Of a DNA stretch of 64,000 nt, positions 7,915-16,261 are shown piece by piece. The DNA is from Caulobacteraceae bacterium UBA3198 (GTDB lineage Bacteria > Pseudomonadota > Alphaproteobacteria > Caulobacterales > Caulobacteraceae). The stretch spans positions 62,001 to 126,000 of the forward strand of contig DEWY01000005.1 of NCBI GenBank assembly GCA_002363865.1. Direction: 5' to 3'. The position numbers and the translations under genes were made by a program. Positions within the stretch are counted from its first letter, which is position 1, and each line of letters begins with the position of its first letter. The notes below the pieces were generated by a model that did no database searches, had not been told where the DNA came from, and saw only the letters and a program-made list of their open reading frames with translations.

Positions 7915-9344
7915 TGGGCGGCCTCGATCTCGAAGGGTTCGGAAATGCGCAAAGGCGCAAGCGGCGGGCAGCGGCCGTCCGGCCCGGGCAACCGTGCGGA
8001 GGGGCCATCGACGGCTGCGCCCGCAGACGTGTCCACCTCGACGGGCTCATCCTTGGCCGGGGGGTAGGCGGTGACCCCGACAATGGCCGGCTCACCGGCC
8101 TCGGCGCGGGCCGTACAGGTGGTCTCCACCTCGGCGGCGATGTGGCCGGCGGTCAGGGCGGAGACGACGCCGCCCATCCCTTCGGTCACCTGGAAGGCTG
8201 ACCAGGCCGCCCGGGCGATCTGGTCGGTGAGCGCCTCCACATAGCCTGAGCCGGCTGCGGGGTCGGCGACGCGCCCGATATGGGCCTCCTCCATCAGGAC
8301 CAGCTGGGTGTTGCGGCTCTGGCGCCGCGCCAGCGGAGACGGCCGGCCAAGGGCGTCGGTGAAGGCGCCCAGGACGATGGCGTCGGCCCCGCCGACGGCG
8401 GCGCCGAAACCGGCCGAGGTCAGGCGCAGCATGTTGGTCCAGGGATCGCGACGGGTGAGCATCCGCTGGGAGGAGCGGGCCTCGATGCGGGCCGGAACAT
8501 CCAGGCCGCAGGCGCTGGTCAGCCTGGCCCAGACCAAGCGGGCGGCGCGCAGCTTGCCGATGGTCAGGAAATAGTCCGCCTCGGCGGCGAGGCCGAGGGT
8601 GATGCGGGAGAAGGCCTGGTCCATGGCCATGCCCGCCCGGACCATGGCCTTGGCGTAGGCCAGCGCGCTGGCGGCGGCGAAGGCGATCTCGCAGGCGGCC
8701 CCGCCGCCGGCCTCGTGCACCACCGCGCCCGAGGCCAGGAAGAGCTGCGCCTGGGGATAGGTGACGGCGTGGCGGGCGGCTGCGCCGGCGCAGGCGAAGA
8801 TGTGGGCCTCGATCGGGCCGGGGCTTTCGCCAGCCCGGGCGAACGCGCTCAACGGGTCCAGGTGGAACTGCAGCAGGGCGGCAGGCGAGGCCTTGGCCAC
8901 GCCGCTCAGCCAGTCGGCGGCCTGGACGCCCAGAAGGCCCGCGTCCAGGGCGACGGGGGCGAGTTCGAGAATCACGCCCTCCAACACGCGAGCGAGATCC
9001 TCGGTCGCGCCGACCGCAACGCCGGCCTGGGCGGAGGGATCAATCGTGACGAGGACCGAGGCGGCGCCGCCCTCCAGGTCGGCGAGGATGTCGGCATTGG
9101 CCCGGGCGGGGTCGGGGTGTCGCGTCGCAGCCCGCAGGTCCCAGGCGCGATCAGGGTCGAACGGCCGGGTCGGTAACGCGCCGCCGCCGCCCGCCCCGTA
9201 GAGGGGGGCGATGGTCAGGCCATCGGCCGTCGCGGTGGTGAGGCTCTCCGGGGGCTTGTCGCCCAGGGTCTTGAGCACGAGGGCGCGCCAGTCGTCGGCG
9301 CTGGCCGGCGGAAATTCCACGGCGGGGGAAGCGATCTGGACCAT
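7911..9344 (-). CDS. mutA: Methylmalonyl-CoA mutase, small subunit
   Basis: 477 residues. It resembles the large subunit's barrel (for example SFDP.RAWDLRAATRHPDP-like start, FLASGAVVHEAGGGAACEI, RITLGLAAEADYFLTIGKL) but ends without a DxHxxG cobalamin-binding motif, as expected of the non-catalytic MutA. First gene of a two-gene operon with scpA. No riboswitch is visible upstream: the ~140 bases to the next gene carry no B12-box sequence. Confidence 0.93.
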   Translation of the reverse strand: MVQIASPAVEFPPASADDWRALVLKTLGDKPPESLTTATADGLTIAPLYGAGGGGALPTRPFDPDRAWDLRAATRHPDPARANADILADLEGGAASVLVTIDPSAQAGVAVGATEDLARVLEGVILELAPVALDAGLLGVQAADWLSGVAKASPAALLQFHLDPLSAFARAGESPGPIEAHIFACAGAAARHAVTYPQAQLFLASGAVVHEAGGGAACEIAFAAASALAYAKAMVRAGMAMDQAFSRITLGLAAEADYFLTIGKLRAARLVWARLTSACGLDVPARIEARSSQRMLTRRDPWTNMLRLTSAGFGAAVGGADAIVLGAFTDALGRPSPLARRQSRNTQLVLMEEAHIGRVADPAAGSGYVEALTDQIARAAWSAFQVTEGMGGVVSALTAGHIAAEVETTCTARAEAGEPAIVGVTAYPPAKDEPVEVDTSAGAAVDGPSARLPGPDGRCPPLAPLRISEPFEIEAAQ

Positions 9345-9483
9345 CCCCCCTGTGATGAGCCGGGGGCGCGGGAAGCGTCAAGGGCGCCGCAACGGCGCCC
9401 CGGCCCAGTTTCTGGGGGCCAGTTTCCGGGAACGGCCGCGCTCAAGGTTTGTTGTCACAGGAGAACATGGACTGGGGAGACAT

Positions 9484-10818
9484 ATGGACAACATGCAATT
9501 CCAAAGCGCTGGCGACATGCTGGCCTTCTGGGGGCCGCGCATACTCGCGGCCCTGCTCATCGTCGTGGTGGCCCATTTCGTGGCCAAGGCCGTCCAGTGG
9601 GGGATGGCCAAGCTGATCGACCGTTTCCCCGGCGCGGCCAGCCATAATCGCGACCTGCAGCCCAAGGAGACCCTGGGCTACCAGCTGGGTCAGCTGGGCT
9701 ACTGGCTGGTGCTGCTGATCGGCGTGATCGCCGCGCTCAGCGTGGTTCAGCTCAACGGCGTTGTCGGGCCTCTGAACACCCTGACCATGGGCGTACTGTC
9801 CTATGTCCCCAACCTGGTGGGCGCCGCCGTCATTTTCTTTGTCGGCCTGGTGGTCGCCACCCTGGCGCGACGGGTCGTGGAGGCCGCGCTCAGCGCCGCC
9901 CGGGTCGACCACTGGCTTGACCGGGCCGGCCTTGGCCGCCTGACCGGGGCGACCAATCTGGGCCGCACGGCCGGGCTGCTCGTCTTCGTCCTGATCATCA
10001 TCCCGGTGACCATCGCGGCCCTGGAGCAGTTGGGCATCGCCGCCATCTCCGATCCGGCCGTCGCCGTGCTGGCCGTGGTGCTGGACGCCATTCCCCGGGT
10101 GCTGGCCGCGGCCATCGTCCTGGCGATCGCCTATGTGATCGGCCGATGGGTGGCGAGTCTGGTGGAGCAAATCCTGCCTTCCTTCGGCTTTGACCGCAGT
10201 CTGATGGGTCTGTGGTCGACGGGTTCGGCGTCCAGCGCGCCCTATGCGGCGGCTTCGCCTGTCCCGCCGGCCGATGCGCCGGTGGATCAACAAGCCGCCG
10301 CCGTCGCACCGGGCGCCCAGCCGTCTCCGGCCACTTCGCCGGCGGCGGCCACGGGCGGGCTGACGCCCTCCAAGGTGGTGGCGCGGATCGTCCTGGCGGC
10401 GATCATGCTGTTCTCGGCCATCGAGGCCGCCCGCCTGCTGTCCTTCCTGGTGATCGCAGACATGCTGGCCGAGGTGGTGCGCCTGGGCGCTCAGGTGCTG
10501 TTCGGCGGTGTGATCATCACCGTCGGCGTCCTTTTGGCCAACTTCCTGGCCCGGATGATCGACCGGTCCACGGGGGGCGCGGACGGCTTTGCCTCCACTA
10601 TCGTGCGCTGGGCGACCATCGCGCTCGCCACCGCCATGGGCCTCCGCTTCATGGGCATCGCCGATGAAATCGTGATCCTGGCCTTTGGCCTGATCCTCGG
10701 CTCCGCGGCGGTGGCCGCGGCCATCGCCTTTGGCTTCGGCGGACGGGAGACCGCGCACCGACTGCTGGAACGCTGGACCCGCAAGGCTGAGCGGGAAGGC
10801 GGGCCGCCCCCGGCCTGA
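9484..10818 (+). CDS. Mechanosensitive-channel-type membrane protein with TM-helix repeats
   Basis: 444 residues from ATG 9484. The protein shows repeated amphipathic membrane helices of the kind found in CmpX/YnaI-related proteins: YVPNLVGAAVIFFVGLVVA and later AIPRVLAAAIVLAIAYVIG, each followed by a basic segment (LARRVVEAAL, IGRWVASLV). A Pro/Ala-rich loop (about residues 250-295) separates two membrane blocks. A final FGLGG-like motif (AFGFGGRETAH) resembles the MscS pore-exit sequence. Likely an inner-membrane channel or osmotic-stress protein. The start choice avoids a 90-residue leader with shadow-like composition. Confidence 0.78.
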   Translation: MDNMQFQSAGDMLAFWGPRILAALLIVVVAHFVAKAVQWGMAKLIDRFPGAASHNRDLQPKETLGYQLGQLGYWLVLLIGVIAALSVVQLNGVVGPLNTLTMGVLSYVPNLVGAAVIFFVGLVVATLARRVVEAALSAARVDHWLDRAGLGRLTGATNLGRTAGLLVFVLIIIPVTIAALEQLGIAAISDPAVAVLAVVLDAIPRVLAAAIVLAIAYVIGRWVASLVEQILPSFGFDRSLMGLWSTGSASSAPYAAASPVPPADAPVDQQAAAVAPGAQPSPATSPAAATGGLTPSKVVARIVLAAIMLFSAIEAARLLSFLVIADMLAEVVRLGAQVLFGGVIITVGVLLANFLARMIDRSTGGADGFASTIVRWATIALATAMGLRFMGIADEIVILAFGLILGSAAVAAAIAFGFGGRETAHRLLERWTRKAEREGGPPPA

Positions 10819-10856
10819 GCCACGAGGCGGCCGCTTCGGCGCTTTGAGCTGCAATG

Positions 10857-10886
10857 GAACCCTCTCCCGGCGACGGGGGAGGGTTC
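10857..10886. terminator. GC-rich hairpin after the channel gene
   Basis: GAACCCTCTCCC (10857-10868) pairs with GGGGGAGGGTTC (10875-10886), 12 pairs with one G-U, around a six-base loop. A true T-tract is missing (TAGCTTG follows), so it may be a weak or factor-dependent terminator. Confidence 0.45.
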
Positions 10887-10913
10887 TAGCTTGTGAGGGG
10901 GCCTGATTATCGC

Positions 10914-10924
10914 TTACATCGTAA
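10914..10924. promoter_or_regulatory. TTAC-ATC-GTAA inverted repeat upstream of the nitronate monooxygenase
   Basis: The perfect short inverted repeat TTAC-N3-GTAA lies 32 bases before the ATG at 10957, in a small AT-rich patch. Such sites are common operators of TetR- or FadR-type regulators. No regulator gene adjoins it, so the binding protein is unknown. Confidence 0.3.
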
Positions 10925-10956
10925 ATCAGAACGTCGGCTGACATAAGGAAACGCCC

Positions 10957-11961
10957 ATGGCCCTGCCGCCCATTCTCCGTGACCGCCTGCGCCTGCCGGC
11001 TATCGCCTCGCCCCTGTTCATCATCTCGAACCCGGAGCTGGTGATCGCCCAGTGCAAGGCCGGCATCGTCGGCTCCTTCCCGGCGCTGAACGCCCGGCCG
11101 GCGAGCCAACTGGATGAATGGCTGGCGCAGATCACCGAGGAGCTGGCCGACTGGGACGCCAAGAACCCCGACCTGCCGTCGGCGCCCTTCGCCGTGAACC
11201 AGATCGTGCACAGGACCAACGACCGGCTGGAGCACGATGTGGAGATGGCGGCCAAGTACAAGGTCCCGATCATCATCACCTCGCTCGGCGCGCGGGAGGA
11301 TGTGAACCAGGCGGTGCACGCCTATGGCGGCATCGTCATGCACGACATCATCAATGACCGCTTCGCCCGCAAGGCGGTGGAGAAGGGCGCTGATGGCCTG
11401 ATCCCCGTGGCGGCCGGGGCCGGCGGTCATGCCGGCGCCCTGTCGCCCTTCGCCCTGATCCAGGAGCTGCGGACCTGGTTCGACGGGCCGATCGCGCTGT
11501 CGGGCGCCATCGCCAATGGCGCGGCCATTCTGGGCGCCCAGGCCATGGGGGCTGACCTGGCCTATATCGGCTCGGCCTTCATCGCGACCAAGGAGGCCAA
11601 TGCGGCCCAGGGCTACAAGGACATGATCGTCGAGAGCTCGGGCGAGGACATCGTCTATTCGAACCTGTTCACCGGGGTGCACGGCAACTATCTGCGGCCC
11701 TCGATCCTGGCGGCGGGCCTCGACCCCGACAACCTGCCTGAGGCTGATCCCTCGAAGATGAACTTCGGCTCGGGCGGCAACACCAAGGCCAAGGCCTGGA
11801 AGGACATCTGGGGCTGCGGCCAGGGCATTGGCGCGGTGGAGGAAATCCTCGGGGCCGGCGAACTGGTGGCCAAGCTGGCCGCGGAATACGAGGCGGCCAA
11901 AGCGTCGCTCGCGGAGAAGACCTCCTTCACCGCCGGCAAGGTGCTGATGGCCGCGGAGTAG
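10957..11961 (+). CDS. Nitronate monooxygenase family flavoprotein
   Basis: 334 residues in a TIM-barrel 2-nitropropane dioxygenase fold: N-terminal LPAIASPLFIISNPELV, central MHDIINDRFARKAVEKGADG, and the FMN-phosphate loop AGAGGHAGALSPF with the conserved His of class I enzymes. A second glycine-rich strand (ALSGAIANGAAILGAQAMGAD) completes the FMN site. Family members oxidise nitronates, protecting against propionate-3-nitronate, though many annotated members act on other substrates. ATG 10957 follows AAGGAAA. Monocistronic, convergent with vapC. Confidence 0.9.
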   Translation: MALPPILRDRLRLPAIASPLFIISNPELVIAQCKAGIVGSFPALNARPASQLDEWLAQITEELADWDAKNPDLPSAPFAVNQIVHRTNDRLEHDVEMAAKYKVPIIITSLGAREDVNQAVHAYGGIVMHDIINDRFARKAVEKGADGLIPVAAGAGGHAGALSPFALIQELRTWFDGPIALSGAIANGAAILGAQAMGADLAYIGSAFIATKEANAAQGYKDMIVESSGEDIVYSNLFTGVHGNYLRPSILAAGLDPDNLPEADPSKMNFGSGGNTKAKAWKDIWGCGQGIGAVEEILGAGELVAKLAAEYEAAKASLAEKTSFTAGKVLMAAE

Positions 11962-11967
11962 GTCGGG

Positions 11968-12396
11968 TTAGGCCAGGAGCTCGGTGGGGACGCCGAGCGC
12001 CGGGCCGGCCTGTGCCAAGCGCACGTCTAGGGTCTGGACCATCGCGCCGGCATCGGACGCGACCGCCAGATGAAGGGCGTCGCCCGCGCGGAGACCGAGT
12101 TGGTGCTGGTCCACAAATCGCGCCGCGGTCTGGAACTGCGAGCTCGTCACCGGCAGCAGGATGAAGCTATCGGCGACGAGCTGGCGGAATAGAGCCAGGG
12201 AGGCTGCGCGCTGATCGAGGTCGATCTGGCCGGTCCGGAGCTTGATCGACAGGGCGGAGGAGACTTCGGTCACCGTCCAGTCGCTGATCAGCAGGTCACC
12301 GGCGCCCTGGGCTGCGAGCCAAGCCTGCGCCTGCGCCGTCGCGGCCTCATTGGAGAGCGCCGCGATGATCACCGAGGTGTCGACGTAGCGGCTCAA
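11968..12396 (-). CDS. vapC: PIN-domain ribonuclease toxin VapC
   Basis: 142 residues with the PIN acidic set: Asp in YVDTSVIIAAL (residue 6), Glu in VTEVSSALS, and Asp in RAGDALHLAVA near the C-terminus. VapC toxins cut structured RNAs, usually initiator tRNA or rRNA, when released from their antitoxin. The start overlaps the antitoxin stop by four bases, the usual vapBC coupling. Confidence 0.92.
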   Translation of the reverse strand: MSRYVDTSVIIAALSNEAATAQAQAWLAAQGAGDLLISDWTVTEVSSALSIKLRTGQIDLDQRAASLALFRQLVADSFILLPVTSSQFQTAARFVDQHQLGLRAGDALHLAVASDAGAMVQTLDVRLAQAGPALGVPTELLA

Positions 12397-12635
12397 TAGC
12401 GCTCGCCATCGCGCAGGGCGCGGATAAGGTCGGCGGCGTCCTGGGGGGCTGGGGGCAAGGACTTTGTCAGCGCCTGGAGCGCGGCGAGATCGATCGCCTT
12501 TCGCGGTTGGTCGGAGGCCGTCAGGCGGGCCACGCGCTTGCCGCGGCGGGTGATCTCAATGGACTCGCCCGCCTCTACCCGGTCCACGAGTTCGCTGAGA
12601 TGGGCTTTTGCGTCGGCGAGGCTCACGGCGCTCAT
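12393..12635 (-). CDS. vapB: Phd/YefM-type antitoxin VapB
   Basis: 80 residues from ATG 12635; longer in-frame starts would run back into the next gene. The Phd/YefM DNA-binding half is clear (SLADAKAHLSELVDRVEAGE, then ITRRGKRVARL). The C-terminal half should wrap the toxin. It is expected to bind VapC and repress its own promoter at the palindrome just upstream. Confidence 0.9.
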   Translation of the reverse strand: MSAVSLADAKAHLSELVDRVEAGESIEITRRGKRVARLTASDQPRKAIDLAALQALTKSLPPAPQDAADLIRALRDGERY

Positions 12636-12645
12636 CGTCTGCTCC

Positions 12646-12663
12646 TGACTATCTAGATGGTCA
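12646..12663. promoter_or_regulatory. vapBC operator palindrome
   Basis: TGACTATCTAGATGGTCA is an 18-base palindrome with one mismatched pair, centred 20 bases before the vapB ATG. This is where a Phd-family antitoxin would bind for autoregulation. The ATAG/CTAT-rich core also stands out from surrounding GC-rich DNA. Confidence 0.55.
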
Positions 12664-12697
12664 TATAGCAATGCGAGGCGGTCGCCGCCAGGGCGTT

Positions 12698-13501
12698 TCA
12701 GCTGCCCGTCGAGGTGTAGCGGCTGATGCCGGCGCGCCAGGCGAGGAAGGATAGGCTGAGGAAGACGAAGCCCATGGCGGGCGCTGTGGGCAGCCACCAG
12801 GCCGGCGCGCCCAGGGGATCTGGCTGATCGAGGATGGCCAGAACCGGGTAGTAGGCGACGCAGCCGAGCGGCACGACGAAGATCAGGAAGTTGCGGAACC
12901 AGGCGGCGTAGAGGCTCAAGGGGAACTGGGCGGCCTGGATGCCGCCATAGGTCAGGACGTTGAACACCTCCAGGCTCTCTGTGGTCCAGAAGGCGAAGCT
13001 GGCCTGCAGGACCAGGAGGCCAGTGAAGAGGGCCACCCCGCCAGTGATGGTCCAGGCGAGCAGCAGGACCTTGTCCGGGCTCCAGTCGACGCCGACCACG
13101 GCGGCGCCCACGAACAGCACCAGCAGGGCCTGGGCCAGCCGCCCGAACCGGCTGAGGCGGAACTCGTAGCCGATCAGTTGCAGGGCCGGGGAGCGGGGGC
13201 GCAGCAGGACGCGGTCGAAGGCGCCGGTCTTGACGAACTCGTTGCCGAAGACATCGAAGCCGCGGGTGAAGAAGTCGGTCAGGGCGAAGCTGGTGGAGAC
13301 GACGCCGTAGAAGACGGCGATGTGGCCCAGGCTCCAGCCCTGGACCTGACCGAAGCGGTCGAACAGCGCCCAGGCGGCCAGCATGTCGATGATGGTGGTC
13401 AGGAAGGCGCCGATCCCCAGCATGATGGCCGAGCCGGGGTACTGCAGCTGGCTGCGCAGGGAGGCGCTGAAATAGCGGAGGAGGAGGGCTGCGCTATTCA
13501 T
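12698..13501 (-). CDS. ABC-2 type exporter permease (DUF990-like), subunit 2
   Basis: 267 residues, six predicted membrane helices, with DUF990-family features: a YFSASLRSQLQYPGSAI start, the cytoplasmic segment FDVFGNEFVKTGAFDRVLLRP, and LPLSLYAAWFRNFLIFVVPLG near the end. It is the last gene of an ATPase-permease-permease operon. The related second permease lies five bases upstream, so the transporter is probably a heterodimeric permease with an ATPase dimer. Substrate unknown. Confidence 0.85.
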   Translation of the reverse strand: MNSAALLLRYFSASLRSQLQYPGSAIMLGIGAFLTTIIDMLAAWALFDRFGQVQGWSLGHIAVFYGVVSTSFALTDFFTRGFDVFGNEFVKTGAFDRVLLRPRSPALQLIGYEFRLSRFGRLAQALLVLFVGAAVVGVDWSPDKVLLLAWTITGGVALFTGLLVLQASFAFWTTESLEVFNVLTYGGIQAAQFPLSLYAAWFRNFLIFVVPLGCVAYYPVLAILDQPDPLGAPAWWLPTAPAMGFVFLSLSFLAWRAGISRYTSTGS

Positions 13502-13505
13502 CCCG

Positions 13506-14339
13506 TCAACCGCCCTGGACTTCGAGGCGGCGCATGACGCGGTCCATGGCCCAGCGGCCGAGAAGGATTAGCGCCACCGTCCAGAAGGCCTGCAGTCCGA
13601 GCCCCGCCAGGGCGCCGGTCCCGCTCAGCTGGCCGACATAGAGGCGCAGGGGAATGTCCATCATGCCAGCGAAGGGCTGGACCAGCAGGGCGGTGCGCGC
13701 CCAGTCCGGATACAGGGCCAGCGGCAGGAGATTGCCGGAGAAGACGATGATCAGGCTGTTGAACAGCACATTGACGCCGCGGTCGGTGAGGGTGGCGGCG
13801 ACGATGATGTTGACGATCATCAGGAAGGCGGCCGACAGGGCCAGGGCGAGCGGCAGGGAGACGGCGAAGGCGGCGGCCGCGGCCAGGGTCGGCGGCGGCC
13901 TCCAGGCCCAGTCCGACAGGCCGATAAGCGGCAGGATGAGGCCCGCGCCCAGCAGCATCAGCGCCGCCCGGGGCAGGGCGCGCGAGGCCATCCAGGCGGC
14001 GCCGCGGACGTACCAGAGGCTGTAGGTGTCCACCGGCCGCAGACGGTCATAAGCCACCGAGCCTGTGCGCACCGACAGGGCCACCTCCGGATCAGCGCTC
14101 CAGGGGGTCAGAGCCAACAGCGCCTGGGCGAGCCAGGTGTAGGTGATGACCTGGGGCAGGGTCATGGGCGAGGCCGCCGCGGCGGTCGGCGTAGCGGCGA
14201 AGAAGGCCGCATAGATCATCACCTTGATCGCCCCCCACCAGCATTGGGTGGCGAAGCCGGCCACGGCCGCGGCGCGGTACTGCAGCATCAGCAGGAAGCG
14301 GCTGGAGAAGGCCGCGAGATAGGGGCGGGCGGCGTTCAT
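13506..14339 (-). CDS. ABC-2 type exporter permease (DUF990-like), subunit 1
   Basis: 277 residues and six membrane helices. N-terminus YLAAFSSRFLLMLQYRAAAVAG is of the same type as subunit 2, followed by the cytoplasmic loop VRTGSVAYDRLRPVDTYSLW equivalent to the GAFDRVLLRP loop of its partner. It sits between the ATPase gene (five bases away) and the second permease. No signal peptide. Confidence 0.85.
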   Translation of the reverse strand: MNAARPYLAAFSSRFLLMLQYRAAAVAGFATQCWWGAIKVMIYAAFFAATPTAAAASPMTLPQVITYTWLAQALLALTPWSADPEVALSVRTGSVAYDRLRPVDTYSLWYVRGAAWMASRALPRAALMLLGAGLILPLIGLSDWAWRPPPTLAAAAAFAVSLPLALALSAAFLMIVNIIVAATLTDRGVNVLFNSLIIVFSGNLLPLALYPDWARTALLVQPFAGMMDIPLRLYVGQLSGTGALAGLGLQAFWTVALILLGRWAMDRVMRRLEVQGG

Positions 14340-14344
14340 GGGGC

Positions 14345-15337
14345 TCAGGCCTCGCCCGCGCCGTGCAGATCATAAAAGCGGGCGATGACCTCTTCGATGG
14401 CTGGTTCGCCCACATGGATGTCCACCACCTCATGGGCTGCGGCGAGGGCGGCGATCAGGGTGGGGGTCGGTGTCCGGGCCGGATCGAAGGCGAGCTCCAG
14501 GGTCTGGCCCTGGCGGCGGCGCACCGCGACGCCGGCCATGATGATCTCCGGCGCCTCATGAGCGAAGTCGACCACCAGCCGCCGCTCAGCCAGCACATTG
14601 GCCCGCAGAGTCTCGAAAGGGCTGTCGGCCAGGACCTGACCGTGACCGATGACGATGACCCGCTGGGCCAGGGCCTCGATGTCGTGCATGTCGTGGGTGG
14701 TCAGCAGGACGGTGACCCCGCGTTCCCGGTTCAGGCGGCGGACCACCTCGCGGACGGCGAGCTTGGACGGGGCGTCCAGGCCGATGGTCGGCTCGTCCAG
14801 GAACAGGATGTCGGGCTCGTGCAGCAGGGCCGCGGCGATCTCGGCGCGCATCCGCTGGCCCAGCGACAGCTGGCGCACCGGCTGGTCCAGCACCCGTTCC
14901 AGCCGCAGCAGGGCGACCAGCTCATCACGGTTGGCGCGGTAGCGGGCCGGCTCCACCCGATAGATGTCTGCCAGCAGGTCGAACCCCTCGGCCACCGGCA
15001 GGTCCCACCAGAGCTGGGTGCGCTGGCCGAAGACGACGCCGATCCTCGACACATGGGCGATGCGGTCGGTGAAGGGGGCGCGGCCGTTCACCATCACCAC
15101 GCCGGCGTCCGGCTTCAGGATGCCCGACAGGATCTTGATGGTGGTGGACTTGCCCGCCCCATTGGCCCCGATGAAGCCCAGCAGTTCGCCCGCCTCCAGG
15201 GAAAAGGAGACGTTGCGCAGGGCCTCGACCGTGCGGTGGCGACGATGGACCAGACCCTTGACCGCGCCCAGCAGGCCGGGATCGCGCTCGGCGACGCGAT
15301 AGGTCTTGGCCAGGTCCTCGACGAGGATCTGCGGCAT
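14345..15337 (-). CDS. ABC exporter ATP-binding protein
   Basis: 330 residues. Walker A GANGAGKST, signature LSLGQRMRAE, Walker B DILFLDEPTIGLD and the switch His in LLTTHDMHD are all present. The ~30 residues before the core (TYRVAERDPGLLGAVKGLVH) and the ~80-residue C-terminal domain are typical of ATPases paired with DUF990 permeases, a group close to the drug and polysaccharide exporters. First gene of the three-gene operon. A complete, probably functional exporter. Confidence 0.93.
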   Translation of the reverse strand: MPQILVEDLAKTYRVAERDPGLLGAVKGLVHRRHRTVEALRNVSFSLEAGELLGFIGANGAGKSTTIKILSGILKPDAGVVMVNGRAPFTDRIAHVSRIGVVFGQRTQLWWDLPVAEGFDLLADIYRVEPARYRANRDELVALLRLERVLDQPVRQLSLGQRMRAEIAAALLHEPDILFLDEPTIGLDAPSKLAVREVVRRLNRERGVTVLLTTHDMHDIEALAQRVIVIGHGQVLADSPFETLRANVLAERRLVVDFAHEAPEIIMAGVAVRRRQGQTLELAFDPARTPTPTLIAALAAAHEVVDIHVGEPAIEEVIARFYDLHGAGEA

Positions 15338-15468
15338 GGGCGGGCGCCCGTGATGATATTTAGAAGGAGGCGGACCCTAGAGCGGGATCTGTGAAAGTGG
15401 AAACCGCTTTTTCGGCTCGGAAGGGGGACAATGCGCCCGACTTGGCGGCGCCGATCCCAAGACGTGAT

Positions 15469-15494
15469 GGAACGAGCTCAGCTGTAACGGCGTT
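15469..15494 (+). promoter_or_regulatory. EcfG/SigT-type general stress promoter
   Basis: GGAAC (15469-15473) and CGTT (15491-15494) are separated by 17 bases, which matches the GGAAC-N16/17-CGTT promoter used by EcfG (SigT in Caulobacter) in the PhyR-NepR general stress response. It lies about 115 bases before the fasciclin gene at 15609 with nothing coding in between. Confidence 0.5.
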
Positions 15495-15608
15495 CTGCAC
15501 GGGACGCGGGAGAAAGTCTTAACTTTCGCGCATCTGGAGCGGGGGCCGGACTCGTACCCTCTGCAAGACGCTGGGCGCATCGCTCAGCGCCAATCCGAGG
15601 GACTGTCC

Positions 15609-16199
15609 ATGATCGAACCGAAATTCCGCATGCTCGCCGGCGCCTCCGCGCTCGTTCTGGCCCTGACCCTGTCGGCCTGCTCGCAAGCCGAGGACACCGC
15701 CGCGGCCCCGGACGCCGAACCGATGGCGGCCGCTGAGCCGGCCATGGCTGAGACCAACATTGTCGCCGGGGCCCAGGCCTCGCCCGACCACACCACCCTG
15801 GTGACCGCGGTCCAGGCCGCTGATCTGGTGGAGACCCTGTCGGGTCCCGGCCCGTTCACGGTGTTCGCTCCCACCAATGCGGCCTTTGAAAAGCTGCCGG
15901 CCGGCACGGTCGACACCCTGGTGGAGCCGGCCAACAAGGACCAGCTGACCAAGATCCTGACCTACCACGTGGTGTCGGGTGAGCTGATGGCCGCCGACAT
16001 CATGGCCGCCATTGAAGCCGGCGGCGGCACGGCCACCCTGACCACGGTCCAGGGCGAAGAGCTGAAGGCCTCGGTGGTGAACGGCGGCGTCCAGCTGACC
16101 GACGCCCAGGGCGGCGCCGCCATGGTGACGGCCACCGACCTCGACCAGTCGAACGGCGTGATCCACGTGATCGACACCGTGATCATGCCCGCCGCCTAA
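15609..16199 (+). CDS. Fasciclin (FAS1) domain lipoprotein
   Basis: 196 residues. A signal peptide ends in the lipobox LSAC (Cys about residue 21), so the protein should be anchored in a membrane and face the periplasm or outside. After an Ala/Glu-rich linker comes one FAS1 domain (about residues 50-195) with the H1 motif GPFTVFAPTNAAFEKLPAG and the final NGVIHVIDTVIMP (H2-like). FAS1 domains act in adhesion or matrix contacts. A candidate EcfG stress promoter lies upstream, and a strong terminator follows. Confidence 0.93.
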   Translation: MIEPKFRMLAGASALVLALTLSACSQAEDTAAAPDAEPMAAAEPAMAETNIVAGAQASPDHTTLVTAVQAADLVETLSGPGPFTVFAPTNAAFEKLPAGTVDTLVEPANKDQLTKILTYHVVSGELMAADIMAAIEAGGGTATLTTVQGEELKASVVNGGVQLTDAQGGAAMVTATDLDQSNGVIHVIDTVIMPAA

Positions 16200-16223
16200 G
16201 GCCGGCTGATCGACGAAACGGAG

Positions 16224-16253
16224 AGGGCCCCCGCGCGTGCGGGGGCCCTTTTT
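16224..16253 (+). terminator. Rho-independent terminator of the fasciclin gene
   Basis: AGGGCCCCCGC (16224-16234) pairs perfectly with GCGGGGGCCCT (16239-16249) around GCGT and is followed by a T-run. It may also serve the convergent transporter gene, whose stop lies nine bases beyond. Confidence 0.9.
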
Positions 16254-16261
16254 GCTGGGCG

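Noticed and set aside
9442..11682. 746-residue ORF on the minus strand
   Set aside because: Antisense to the channel protein and nitronate monooxygenase; His/Gln/Gly/Asp-rich shadow composition and no motif.
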